DNA of 64,000 bases from Desulfosporosinus nitroreducens (GTDB lineage Bacteria > Bacillota > Desulfitobacteriia > Desulfitobacteriales > Desulfitobacteriaceae), in the NCBI RefSeq assembly GCF_023897015.1, contig NZ_JAMHFY010000018.1, positions 1 through 64,000 on the forward strand. Reading direction: 5' to 3'. This document shows, one piece after another, positions 17,294 to 26,387 of this stretch (its first letter is position 1; each line of letters begins with the position of its first letter). The position numbers and the translations under genes are program-made. The notes beneath the pieces were generated by a model. That model ran no database searches and was not told the DNA's origin. It saw only the letters and a program-made list of their open reading frames with translations.

Positions 17294-20200
17294 TTAAACT
17301 GAGTGCGTTGTCTGAGGTGCAGTGATTTGCTTTTGCTTTTTCTTTTCTTTTTTACGTTTTCTTGAATCCCGAATATCCTCAAAAATTGTATAAATAACGG
17401 GTACAAGCAACAGGGTTGAGACTGTCGAGAGTGCAAGTCCAAAAATTACAACGATTGCCATCGGGGCCATGGTTTCTGAACCTTCTCCAATCCCCAAAGC
17501 CATCGGTAACAGACCGAGGATAGTTGCAAGGGTGGTCATCATAATCGGCCGCAAACGAATCGGACCGGCGTTTTCGATAGCCTCTTCTCGTTCCTCTCCC
17601 CGCTCTCTGCGTTTTATAATATAATCCACCAAGACAATGGCATTACTGACGGCAATACCTACTAGGAGAATCAATCCGATAAACGAGGGCACGCTTAAGG
17701 TTGTTCGGGTAATAAACAGTCCCAACATCCCACCCGAGAATCCCATCGGCAAAGATAGAATAATCGTGAATGGGTGTAACAAGGATTCGAACTGAGATGC
17801 TAAAATCATGTAGACGAGGAGGATTGCCAGTACTAAGGCCATCCCCAAATCTGCAAAGGATTCCATTAGTTCTTTATTCTCACCCAACACTTCATACGTA
17901 TACCCATCTGGGATCTGATACTCTTTTAACTTTGTTTCAATATCCGTCGTGATACTCCTCAGATCTCGATCAATAATCTGACTCGTGATATGGACTACAC
18001 GGGTCTGTCCTGTACGTTCAATCTTTACAGGACCACGACCTATCTCGACTTCGGCAACTTGACTGAGGGGAACGGTAATTCCAGAAAGTGTAGGAATTGG
18101 AGTCTGACCTAAATTTTCAAGACTCGTCTTAAACGTCTCATCCCCAGTAAGAACGACATCGATCTCCGATCCTTCATAACGATAAGTTGTCGCAGTGGTT
18201 CCAGAAATCGTCCCCTTTACAGCCTGGGAAATCTGCGCAGCTGATAAACCAAATTGGGCTGCATTGGGACGATTGACTTTAACCACGACTTCCGGAACCC
18301 CGTCTGTCATACTCGTTTTAACTTCGCGGGTTCCGTCAACTGACGCAATAATAGTTTGAATATCCATTCCTATTGCCTTTAGTTGATCAAGTTCTTCTCC
18401 TTTGATAGCAATGTCAATAGGAGTTGTGGATCCACCCATTTGCATATTATCCGTGATAGTCACCTTAATCTCTGCACCAGGAATATCTTTAGTCAAAGAG
18501 CGAATCTCATCGCCCACCTCTACGACACCCCGGGTTCTGGCGTCAAGATCCACAAGCTGAATACTGAGTGAGCCCGTATTCGCCGTATCCCCTCCAAGTG
18601 AAAACCCACCGTTAGTCCCTATTTGGGTAAAGACGGTTTCGACCTCAGGGATCCCTTCCAGCTTCTCCTCAATTTTCGTCACTGTTTCTTCAGTATCTTG
18701 AAGTTTTGCCCCATCTGGCAACGTAGCGTTAATCGTTAATTGTCCAACATCTGACTCCGGCATGAATTCAGCCCCTAGGCTAAGTACGGATGCAGACGAA
18801 AGAACAAACACCACTGTTGCTGTCGCCATTACCGTCTTTCGATGATGCAAGGCATAGTGAAGAAACTTCTTATATACAGCTTCAATTCGACCAAAGATCT
18901 TGTCAAACCCGTGACTAAAGCCGTCGATAAGACCTTTAATTCCGGTACGTCCCTCTGGAATATTTCCTGTCTTCATAAGTTTCGCAGAAAGCGTTGGAAC
19001 TAAGGTCAGGGAAACAAGGAGGGAGGCCATCAGAGATATAGCAAAGGTCATTGCCAATTCCCTGAAAATTGTTGATACAACTCCCTCAACAAAGACGATG
19101 GGGAGAAAGACCGCAACCGTCGTCAATGTGGAGGCGAATACAGCCATTCCGACCTCAGATACCCCTTTAACAGCCGCCTCATATTTAGAGTATCCCTCCT
19201 GACGATGTCGATGAATGTTTTCCAAGGCCACGATATTATCATCCACCAGACGCCCCATGGCCAGGGTTAATCCCCCTAGAGTCATCATATTAATCGTGAT
19301 CCCTGCAAAATAGAGGACCGCAAAAGTCGCCATCATAGCAATTGGAATCGCTGTCGCCGTGATAAAGGTTGTTCTAATATTATGGAAGAACATAAATACC
19401 ACAATAATGGCTAAGATACCACCCATAATAGCTTCATTTTCGACCGTTTTAATGGATTGCTTGATGTCTACAGACTGGTCCATGACGACATTAACTTTTA
19501 AATCAGGGTACTCTTTGGCAAATGCTTCAACAGTGGCATTGACCTCATCAGCTACTTGAACAGTATTCGTCCCTGATTGTTTCTGAACTGCGATACTAAC
19601 ACTTTTCTCTCCATCTGATTTTGAAATCGCAGTGATCTCTTTATGTTCGATACCAACTTCCGCGATATCCTTTAATCTGATCTGCCCTCCACTAGGCAGA
19701 GGAATCAAAAGATCTCTTATCTCCTCAATAGATTCAAACTCACCCGTTGTTCGAATCGTCAGTTCTTGGGTTCCTTTTTGAACCTGACCTCCTGGGGAGT
19801 TAAGGTTTTCTGCACCAATGATTTGCGCTAAGGAACTAATGGTTAGGCCATATCCATTCATTTTCTCCAGGTGGGTTTTAATTTCAACCTGATCCTCATA
19901 CCCGCCCACAACTGAGACTGAAGCGGCCCCGGACACCCGCTCGAGCTGAGGTTTTAACTTATCCTCCGCAATAGACTGCAACTTAGCCAGATCAGCATCG
20001 TGTCCACTTAGGGTTAGTATTACTACAGGCATTGCATCTAAATCCAGTTTCATGACCATCGGCGCCCCTGCATCCGAAGGTAACCGACTCTTAATCTGGT
20101 CAACCTTCTCCCGCATTTGAAGGGTCGCAAAGTCCATATCCGTTCCGTTTTTAAACTGTGCTATAACGATCGAGTTTCCCTCAGTTGTTGTCGAAGTAAC

Positions 20201-20437
20201 CGTATCAATATTTTCGACGGTGGAAACGGCTCCTTCTAAGGGATTAGTAATAAGTTTCTCGATTTCTTGGGGTCCCACCCCAGTATACTGTGTCACCACG
20301 ATCGAAACAGGAATTTCGATGTTCGGCAAAAGATCAATCGGCAGGCGAGTCAGCGAAATACCACCTAAAAGAATGATAACGAGCATCGCCATGATGATTG
20401 TGACTGGGCGCTTAACCGAAACTTCTGCTAGCTTCAA
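17294..20437 (-). CDS. HAE1/SwrC-type RND efflux pump
   Basis: 1047 residues with the standard 12-TM RND plan: TM1 (about 10-30), a large extracytoplasmic porter domain, TM2-6, a second large domain and TM7-12. TM4 carries the proton-relay Asp pair in AMGRLVDDNIVALENI. The N-terminus VKRPVTIIMAMLVIILLGG is typical. Length and features fit the Gram-positive SwrC/YerP branch, which exports lipopeptides and biocides. It overlaps the upstream adaptor gene by 4 bases. Confidence 0.95.
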   Translation of the reverse strand: MKLAEVSVKRPVTIIMAMLVIILLGGISLTRLPIDLLPNIEIPVSIVVTQYTGVGPQEIEKLITNPLEGAVSTVENIDTVTSTTTEGNSIVIAQFKNGTDMDFATLQMREKVDQIKSRLPSDAGAPMVMKLDLDAMPVVILTLSGHDADLAKLQSIAEDKLKPQLERVSGAASVSVVGGYEDQVEIKTHLEKMNGYGLTISSLAQIIGAENLNSPGGQVQKGTQELTIRTTGEFESIEEIRDLLIPLPSGGQIRLKDIAEVGIEHKEITAISKSDGEKSVSIAVQKQSGTNTVQVADEVNATVEAFAKEYPDLKVNVVMDQSVDIKQSIKTVENEAIMGGILAIIVVFMFFHNIRTTFITATAIPIAMMATFAVLYFAGITINMMTLGGLTLAMGRLVDDNIVALENIHRHRQEGYSKYEAAVKGVSEVGMAVFASTLTTVAVFLPIVFVEGVVSTIFRELAMTFAISLMASLLVSLTLVPTLSAKLMKTGNIPEGRTGIKGLIDGFSHGFDKIFGRIEAVYKKFLHYALHHRKTVMATATVVFVLSSASVLSLGAEFMPESDVGQLTINATLPDGAKLQDTEETVTKIEEKLEGIPEVETVFTQIGTNGGFSLGGDTANTGSLSIQLVDLDARTRGVVEVGDEIRSLTKDIPGAEIKVTITDNMQMGGSTTPIDIAIKGEELDQLKAIGMDIQTIIASVDGTREVKTSMTDGVPEVVVKVNRPNAAQFGLSAAQISQAVKGTISGTTATTYRYEGSEIDVVLTGDETFKTSLENLGQTPIPTLSGITVPLSQVAEVEIGRGPVKIERTGQTRVVHITSQIIDRDLRSITTDIETKLKEYQIPDGYTYEVLGENKELMESFADLGMALVLAILLVYMILASQFESLLHPFTIILSLPMGFSGGMLGLFITRTTLSVPSFIGLILLVGIAVSNAIVLVDYIIKRRERGEEREEAIENAGPIRLRPIMMTTLATILGLLPMALGIGEGSETMAPMAIVVIFGLALSTVSTLLLVPVIYTIFEDIRDSRKRKKEKKKQKQITAPQTTHSV

Positions 20438-21642
20438 GACTCTTCCCCTCCCACAATCTTCACCTTGTGGCCTTCTTCAACTAGGGTTTGCCCTTTAACG
20501 ATCACCGTGTCGCCCTGGTTCAACCCTTTGAGGATTTCCATGTCCACCCCCGTATCCAGGCCTGTGACAACCTCTTTAGCAACGGCTTTATCTTCTTGAA
20601 CTACCCAGACAATTGTCTTTTCATTTTTGAGGACGACGGCCTCACTTTTAATCGCCATTACGTCTGCCTTCTCATCAGTAACTAGTTCGACTTTAGCAAA
20701 CATGCCTGGTTTAATTAAACCGTCCGCATTCTCAATTAGAACTTTAAGAGGATACAGCTGAGTCTTCGGGTCAGCAGATGGACTAATATTATCAATCTTC
20801 CCTGCGAAGTTTTTCTCGGACACCGACGGAACCGTAACTTTTACTTCACGATTCTTATCCAGTCTGTTCACCAAATTCTCCGGAACACTAATAGTGCTAT
20901 AAAGACTGTCGGCGCTCGTAAGACTCAGAGCGGCTTGGGCACTCGTTGCCGTATTTCCTACCGTTACATTGACCTGAGAGACAATCCCATCAACCGGAGC
21001 AGTTACGGTTGCATTATCTAAAGATTCGTGTGCTTGGGTAAGTTGAACCTCGACTAACTTCAAACTGCTGTCTGAAGCTTGCACACTTAATTGTTCAATC
21101 TGGCCGGCATAAGACGATTCCAGCTCCTTAAGCCCTAACTCTGCTTGGTCGAGTTGGGACTTTGATGCTGCACCAGCATCATAAAGAGCCTTTGTATTTG
21201 CTAGGGTCAGTCTGGCATCGGCAATCTTTTCTGAAGCAAGAGCCTTTGTTCTTTCCAGGGAGGTTTTTGCAGATTCCCACTGTTCTTTGCTGTTTTGGTA
21301 TCGAGCTTCAGCTAACTGATAGGCATTACTTAAATCAGTTGTGTCGATAGTTAAGAGAACCTCTCCCGCATGAACTGTATCCCCTACCTTCACGTTAACG
21401 GACTCAACCTTGCCCTGAACCTTTGGAATGACAGCTACATCGGTCTCAGATGAAACCTTTCCACTCAAAATGGCAGTATTAACGAGGGCTTTATTTCCAA
21501 CCATTTCTACTTCTACTGGTATGTATTTTTCTTCGACGACGGCAGCAGGTTTACTTCCACTGCACCCTGTCAGCAATCCAAATGCCAACAGCGCCACGAG
21601 CAGGATCCGGACCTTTCCCTTTTTCCAAGTTTTCTTTTCCAA
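20434..21642 (-). CDS. RND efflux adaptor lipoprotein
   Basis: Membrane fusion protein of 402 residues from a TTG at 21642 with an ideal GGAGGAG site 8 bases upstream. The 21 codons upstream are rejected as coding because the first of them are the palindromic operator. Lipobox LLTGC. Lipoyl-type halves flank a coiled-coil hairpin (about 100-190), followed by beta-barrel and membrane-proximal domains (VKVGDTVHAGEVLLTIDT; VVTGLDTGVDMEILKGL). Its stop overlaps the RND start by 4 bases. Confidence 0.9.
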   Translation of the reverse strand: MEKKTWKKGKVRILLVALLAFGLLTGCSGSKPAAVVEEKYIPVEVEMVGNKALVNTAILSGKVSSETDVAVIPKVQGKVESVNVKVGDTVHAGEVLLTIDTTDLSNAYQLAEARYQNSKEQWESAKTSLERTKALASEKIADARLTLANTKALYDAGAASKSQLDQAELGLKELESSYAGQIEQLSVQASDSSLKLVEVQLTQAHESLDNATVTAPVDGIVSQVNVTVGNTATSAQAALSLTSADSLYSTISVPENLVNRLDKNREVKVTVPSVSEKNFAGKIDNISPSADPKTQLYPLKVLIENADGLIKPGMFAKVELVTDEKADVMAIKSEAVVLKNEKTIVWVVQEDKAVAKEVVTGLDTGVDMEILKGLNQGDTVIVKGQTLVEEGHKVKIVGGEES

Positions 21643-21688
21643 CGCCAATCTCCTCCACTTTACCCATATATTATCTCTAATCTTCAAA

Positions 21689-21702
21689 ACCGACTGTTCG
21701 GT
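21689..21702. promoter_or_regulatory. Probable TetR operator
   Basis: ACCGACTGTTCGGT is an interrupted palindrome (ACCGA-N4-TCGGT) of the form seen at AcrR/TetR operators. It is 47 bases upstream of the chosen TTG of the adaptor gene. The probable ligand-responsive repressor is the co-directional TetR gene at the end of the operon. Confidence 0.6.
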
Positions 21703-21775
21703 CACTTCTTAGTTATACCTTGAATACCCTTGGAAATCAAGCCTAATTACTAAATAATCTACTGAAAAATAAGAG

Positions 21776-21802
21776 TAACCCACCAGTTAAACTGATGGGT
21801 TG
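21776..21802 (-). terminator. Hairpin after the DUF948-like gene
   Basis: AACCCACCAGT and ACTGATGGGTT form an 11-base stem with one mismatch, 13 bases beyond the stop. Confidence 0.5.
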
Positions 21803-21814
21803 CTAATTATTTAC

Positions 21815-22165
21815 TCAGCTGTCTGAGGCTTCCTTTTTTCGTCCTCGAATGTCCTGCCATAAGGCCATTAGTTGTTTTATACCCTCTAAGAAAACAGCAA
21901 CAAAGCGCAGTGGATTCTTTCTCATTTCCTCCAGACTCACTGCCACCTCATTCACCGTTCCACCCACTTGCTCACTTGTTTGTCTCACTATGGAGGTAAC
22001 CGCCTGAACATCCGATAGCAGATAAGGCAAATGAGCATTAATATCCTGTACTGTCTGCTTAGCTTCATCCGTTAGTTTCCGCACGGAGCGTATCCAAAGC
22101 ATTAATTCAACGCCGATTACTCCGAAAATGATAGTAGCTACAAGAGCACACACTTCATATACCAT
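21815..22165 (-). CDS. DUF948-like membrane-anchored coiled-coil protein
   Basis: 116 residues: one N-terminal membrane helix (about 4-24), then an amphipathic helical region (about 28-85; LTDEAKQTVQDINAHLPYLL) and a basic tail (RGRKKE). This is the layout of the DUF948/YtxG stress-protein family. GGAGGATGAGCC precedes the ATG. It lies 32 bases downstream of the S41 protease gene, probably in one transcript. Confidence 0.65.
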   Translation of the reverse strand: MVYEVCALVATIIFGVIGVELMLWIRSVRKLTDEAKQTVQDINAHLPYLLSDVQAVTSIVRQTSEQVGGTVNEVAVSLEEMRKNPLRFVAVFLEGIKQLMALWQDIRGRKKEASDS

Positions 22166-22197
22166 GGCTCATCCTCCACTCTGTTGTCCTATCCCTA

Positions 22198-23859
22198 TTA
22201 TCTTTCGCTTAAATCCTTAATAGCAGTGCCATAGTCCAGATCATAAGGAGTTAACAGGTTTCTCTCACTGATCCTTTCCTTCGCCTTAAAGGACTGAATC
22301 TTGGAAGTGCCTCCTACTTCTTCACCTCCACTAATCGTATGTGCGATGGCCAGGCCACCCTCTTGCAAGGACAGGCCGGAGGCTCCGAGGACTGTCGGAT
22401 GAATGACCAACCAGTAGGTCGTATCCGGAGTTAACTCAACCTGAGGAATCACTTGCACACCGAAAGTCCCCAGCGGTTCAAACGTCGAAAGCGTCCTCTC
22501 CCCTGTGTAGCTGTTAATCAGCTCGATGCTGGAGTTATTAACGCTCTGCCAATCAATTTCCCCTGAGAAATTCAATGTGAATTTCTTGTCCAGAGGAATC
22601 TCAGAGAGCTGAGCAACTTGACGATAGCTAGAATAATAATGGAGATAATTTAAAGACGGTTGTTGTGAACTGTTCGCCACGACACCCGATAGTTCACCCC
22701 AAGCTTCCCAATAATCCTTCGTACGAGCTAAAGCGAGTGCCTTGGTAGAATCTGTTAACATAAGTTCCGCCGCTTTGAGCGAGTCTGCGTGCTGGATTAC
22801 CACATTGGGGCTAACCCCTACTTTATCGATCTGATTCCCTAGTGGGGAATAAAAGTGATCCACCGTCATTTTAAGAACTCCGCCATTCTCTAGCGGAAAC
22901 ATGCTCTGAACCGAGCCTTTGCCATAGGAGGTAGTTCCGACTATAGTCGCCTTGCCATGATCCTTGACCGCAGCAGCCAGAACCTCTGAAGCGCTGGCAC
23001 TGTTTTCATTGATTAGAAAGATAATGCGTTCATCAATTTTCCAACCAGGATCCCTTGCCTCAATGGGAGAAAGAGTACTGGTCCGATCCTCTACACGTAC
23101 CGCAATATCCGATCCGATAAAATAGCCCGCCAACTCAAGAGCCGAACTCAGATATCCGCCTCCGTTATTTCTCAAATCTACAATCCAGCTATCAACGTTT
23201 TGATCTTTTAACAGCTTAGCTGCAATCTCGAATTCCTCAGGTGTATCATTCCCAAATGAATTCAGATCCAGGTAGCCGATATGTCCGTCCAATATCTCCC
23301 CTGTCACAGTGGGCTCAGAAATCGCTCTGCGCTCAACTTTCAGATCTCGGGTCACTGTGCCTTGCTTTACTCTGAGTTGAACCTTACTTCCTTCAAGGCC
23401 CCGAATTAAGTTCACAGCCTCTTCCGAAGTAAGCCCCGCTAAGGATTGCCCGGCGGCACGAGTAATAAAATCTCCAGCTTCTAAGCCAACCTCTTCTGCC
23501 GGGGAGCCTGAAATGACGCTCAATACCTCTACTCCTTCAGGTACCATCTCAATATAAATCCCAATCCCCGTGAAGCTCATATTAATACTTCCGACGAACT
23601 CCTGGTATTGCTCCGGCGTAAAATACATTGTATGCGGGTCTCCCAGTCTTTTCAGCGTCTCTTCCACGGTTGGAGCGTTTAATACATCGTTAGAAACCGG
23701 CTCGACATACTGAGTTTTAATAAGAGAACGAATTTCAGTCAAGACTCCAGCGTCGGAAGCCAAGACCATCGTTGAATTACTCAGTATTAAGAGTAAGACG
23801 AGAATAATGTTTAATAGACTGTGACCGACTGCTTTTTTTCTCAAAAATCTTGCTAGCAT
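22198..23859 (-). CDS. S41-family C-terminal processing protease with Ig-like tail
   Basis: 553 residues. It has a signal peptide (about 15-35), a PDZ domain (about 90-175; ISGSPAEEVGLEAGDFITRA) and an S41 catalytic domain (about 180-365) with the Ser in NENSASASEVLAAAVKDHG and the Lys in GTTSYGKGSVQ. An extra C-terminal region (about 425-525; PDTTYWLVIHPTV) has the pattern of an SbsA-type bacterial Ig domain, which ordinary CtpA proteins lack. The enzyme would cut surface or regulatory proteins outside the membrane. Confidence 0.93.
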   Translation of the reverse strand: MLARFLRKKAVGHSLLNIILVLLLILSNSTMVLASDAGVLTEIRSLIKTQYVEPVSNDVLNAPTVEETLKRLGDPHTMYFTPEQYQEFVGSINMSFTGIGIYIEMVPEGVEVLSVISGSPAEEVGLEAGDFITRAAGQSLAGLTSEEAVNLIRGLEGSKVQLRVKQGTVTRDLKVERRAISEPTVTGEILDGHIGYLDLNSFGNDTPEEFEIAAKLLKDQNVDSWIVDLRNNGGGYLSSALELAGYFIGSDIAVRVEDRTSTLSPIEARDPGWKIDERIIFLINENSASASEVLAAAVKDHGKATIVGTTSYGKGSVQSMFPLENGGVLKMTVDHFYSPLGNQIDKVGVSPNVVIQHADSLKAAELMLTDSTKALALARTKDYWEAWGELSGVVANSSQQPSLNYLHYYSSYRQVAQLSEIPLDKKFTLNFSGEIDWQSVNNSSIELINSYTGERTLSTFEPLGTFGVQVIPQVELTPDTTYWLVIHPTVLGASGLSLQEGGLAIAHTISGGEEVGGTSKIQSFKAKERISERNLLTPYDLDYGTAIKDLSER

Positions 23860-23967
23860 ATTATTAATAATCTCCCCTCCGAAGTTCCAGACCTCACTAT
23901 GGATTATAGATTCGACACGTTACTGGAATTACCTTCGACTAGTGTTAAAAGTTCTTTCCAAGCATAT

Positions 23968-24010
23968 AAAAATGCCCCCTATAGTCATCTCAACTAAAGA
24001 GAGCATTTTT
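23968..24010 (-). terminator. Terminator-like hairpin after the coiled-coil gene
   Basis: AAAAATGC and GCATTTTT flank a 27-base loop, with T-rich sequence on the minus-strand exit, 32 bases beyond the stop. Confidence 0.45.
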
Positions 24011-24041
24011 ATTCGCTGAATCGTCTATCAGAATGTTTCAT

Positions 24042-24377
24042 TTAAATCGCCTTCCGTTTTGTAATTACATCACCTATAGTGTTTATCGTACCTTCCACAT
24101 TGGTTACCGTATACTTTAGATTGTCAAGCTCTGCCCTATGAACTTGATTGTTATGCTCTATAGCCTTTACAACCATATATATCTCATCTTGTCTAGACTC
24201 TAAGTTATCCATTCTTAATTCCATTTTTGACTCTAAGTTATCCATTCTTAATTCCATTTTTGACTCTAAGTTATCCATTCTTAATTCCATTTTTGACTCT
24301 AACTTATCCATTTTTGACTCTAACCCATTCAGTTTATTGAGTATAAGCCTAAACATCTCTTTAATCTCAATCTCCAT
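24042..24377 (-). CDS. Small coiled-coil protein with 11-residue tandem repeats
   Basis: 111 residues. An internal block repeats the 11-residue unit ESKMELRMDNL about three times (33-base DNA repeats at about 24198-24310), giving a long charged helix. It ends LDNLKYTVTNVEGTINTIGD. This ending resembles a widespread family of small Firmicute coiled-coil proteins of unknown function; the gene at 57555 belongs to a similar type. AAGGTGGTG supports the start. Repeat-number variation is likely between strains. Confidence 0.7.
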   Translation of the reverse strand: MEIEIKEMFRLILNKLNGLESKMDKLESKMELRMDNLESKMELRMDNLESKMELRMDNLESRQDEIYMVVKAIEHNNQVHRAELDNLKYTVTNVEGTINTIGDVITKRKAI

Positions 24378-24443
24378 TGTTTCACCACCTTATCTTCAAA
24401 ATTATACCATTCCCAAGCTGCCCCAGCAAGATAAATTGGTACT

Positions 24444-24479
24444 CAAAAAAAAGGAAAAGGTCACCAACAACCTTTTCCT
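24444..24479 (-). terminator. Terminator of the DEAD-box helicase gene
   Basis: AGGAAAAGG and CCTTTTCCT flank a 10-base loop. On the minus strand the hairpin is followed by a run of about eight T. Confidence 0.85.
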
Positions 24480-24491
24480 GCATATAAAAAC

Positions 24492-25994
24492 CTATTGGCC
24501 GTTCCTCTTATTGTCCCTGCCTCTTTGGGGTCCGGCAGTGCCACCGCGGAAATCGGCGCCTTTTCTCCTCGACCATGTATCCACCTTTTGACCATAGCCA
24601 TCACGATGGAAGTTTCCTTGCTGAGGTCTGGCATTCCCCATGTTTCTGCCACCCATGCTCCTTCCCCGAGCCGGTGCGGCTTCGGTCAGGCGAACCTCGA
24701 CATTGTCAGGTTCTTTGGTAATAATCTTGAGCGCTGCGGATAAAAGTGTTACTGAATCGTTTTCAGCTAGTAAATCTTCCGCGACTCCTTTATATTTCTC
24801 GATATCCTCTTCTGCAATGACACGCAAGATCTCGGTCATAGTCAGGCGTTGTTGCCCTTGGACTGCTTCTACGATGGTTGGAATAGGTTTACGAATGATT
24901 CTTCGCTTGATTACAGATTCAATCAGTCGAAGCATACCTATCTCCCGTGGAGTGACTAAGGTAATCGCTAGACCGGATTTCCCTGCCCGGCCAGTACGGC
25001 CTACGCGATGGACATAACTCTCTGGGTCTTGAGGAATATCAAAGTTAAAGACGTGAGTTACTCCGCTGATATCGAGCCCCCGGGCTGCCACATCAGTAGC
25101 GACCAAAACTTCAATAGTCCCGTCTTTAAACTGTCTCAGGACGCTGTCTCTCTTGCTTTGAGTTAAGTCGCCGTGAATGCCTTCAGCTGAATACCCACGC
25201 TTGCTCAAGGCCTCGGAAAGCTCATCAACACGACGCTTAGTTCGTGCGAACACAATCGATAAATCCGGGGATTGAATATCTAAGATACGTGATAAGACGT
25301 CGAACTTTAAACGCTCCGTGACTTCCACGTAATGTTGCTCAATATCAGAGACCGTGACACCAGTCGCTTTAATACTAATCAGCTCTGGATTCTTCATAAA
25401 CCGCTGGGCAATGTTTTGAATCTGTCTGGGCATCGTTGCCGAGAAGAGCAATGTCTGGCGTTCTTCAGGAATTTCCTTTAGGATGGTTTCGATATCATCC
25501 AAAAAGCCCATATTCAGCATCTCATCCGCTTCGTCCAGAACAACGATTTTGATTTCATGAAGGCGAATTGTTTTCCTTCTCATGTGGTCCATTAAACGTC
25601 CTGGAGTCGCCACAATTATATGCGGTCTCTTCTTAAGCGCTCTAATTTGCCAATCGATTCCTTGTCCACCATAAATGGGTAAGGCATTAATTCTTTTAAA
25701 CTGACCAATCTTGTTTAACTCCTCAGCCACTTGGACCGCTAATTCCCGAGTAGGTGCCAGAACAATCCCTTGAATATGTTCGGCTTGAGACACAATTCTC
25801 TCAACTAAAGGTATCCCGTAAGCAGCTGTTTTGCCTGTTCCTGTTTGGGCTTGCCCGATTAAATCTCTACCTTCCATTGCTGTAGGAATTGTCTGTTCTT
25901 GAATTGGAGTTGTTTCTTCAAACCCCATGTTGATAATTGATCGAATAACCGGTTCACTTAACGATAAGTCTGTAAATGTAGCCAATACTTTCAT
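24492..25994 (-). CDS. DEAD-box RNA helicase (CshA-like)
   Basis: 500 residues. Helicase motifs in order are Q motif ([10 protein letters not shown]), I (AQTGTGKT), Ia (PTRELAVQ), II (DEAD), III (SAT), V ([10 protein letters not shown]) and VI ([10 protein letters not shown]). A C-terminal region (about 385-450) resembles the CshA dimerisation domain. A basic Arg/Gly/Asn-rich tail (about 450-500) would bind RNA. A TTG at 25985 is an alternative start, better spaced from AAAGGAG than the ATG. Role: RNA unwinding in mRNA decay or ribosome assembly, often cold-induced. Confidence 0.95.
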   Translation of the reverse strand: MKVLATFTDLSLSEPVIRSIINMGFEETTPIQEQTIPTAMEGRDLIGQAQTGTGKTAAYGIPLVERIVSQAEHIQGIVLAPTRELAVQVAEELNKIGQFKRINALPIYGGQGIDWQIRALKKRPHIIVATPGRLMDHMRRKTIRLHEIKIVVLDEADEMLNMGFLDDIETILKEIPEERQTLLFSATMPRQIQNIAQRFMKNPELISIKATGVTVSDIEQHYVEVTERLKFDVLSRILDIQSPDLSIVFARTKRRVDELSEALSKRGYSAEGIHGDLTQSKRDSVLRQFKDGTIEVLVATDVAARGLDISGVTHVFNFDIPQDPESYVHRVGRTGRAGKSGLAITLVTPREIGMLRLIESVIKRRIIRKPIPTIVEAVQGQQRLTMTEILRVIAEEDIEKYKGVAEDLLAENDSVTLLSAALKIITKEPDNVEVRLTEAAPARGRSMGGRNMGNARPQQGNFHRDGYGQKVDTWSRRKGADFRGGTAGPQRGRDNKRNGQ

Positions 25995-26387
25995 TCTCCT
26001 TTTTGTGTGTTATATTCTTTAAGTTTTCCAATTGCGTCCTTATCTATAACTGCGAACTATGACTGCGAAGAAAAAATATCTTATCTATCAATTAACCGCC
26101 GAAACAGAATATTCGCGATAGCGCGTGAGTTTCGCCAACGAGAGAAATAGACGCTTTATGGCACCAACTATATATTATACCATAGTTATCCATTAATAGA
26201 AAGCACATGAAAATAAAATTCTAATCTAGACATACTAAAGGACCTCCGCGTCCGGAGGTCCCAATTGCGCAAGTCAATGGTTCAATAGGGTCTTAACTGA
26301 CTTACAAAATAAAATTAGCACTAATGTTTGCGAAAGTCAAGATAAATCCACAGATTTACCCCTAGATTGTGGATATGTGGATATTTT
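25995..26387. other. Intergenic region with hairpin and DnaA-box-like motifs
   Basis: No gene seen. It holds a long leader for the helicase gene, a GGACCTCCG/CGGAGGTCC hairpin at 26240-26261 (probable terminator of the TolC-like gene) and a cluster at about 26346-26381 of ATCCACA, TTGTGGATA and ATGTGGATA. These three motifs are one or two bases from the DnaA box TTATCCACA or its inverse. Confidence 0.5.

Noticed and set aside
21643..21705. N-terminal extension of the RND adaptor
   Set aside because: It is made of the TetR-type palindrome and the ribosome site, and would bury the lipoprotein signal.
26340..26385. Replication origin
   Set aside because: No dnaA or dnaN nearby, only three imperfect boxes and no clear unwinding element.
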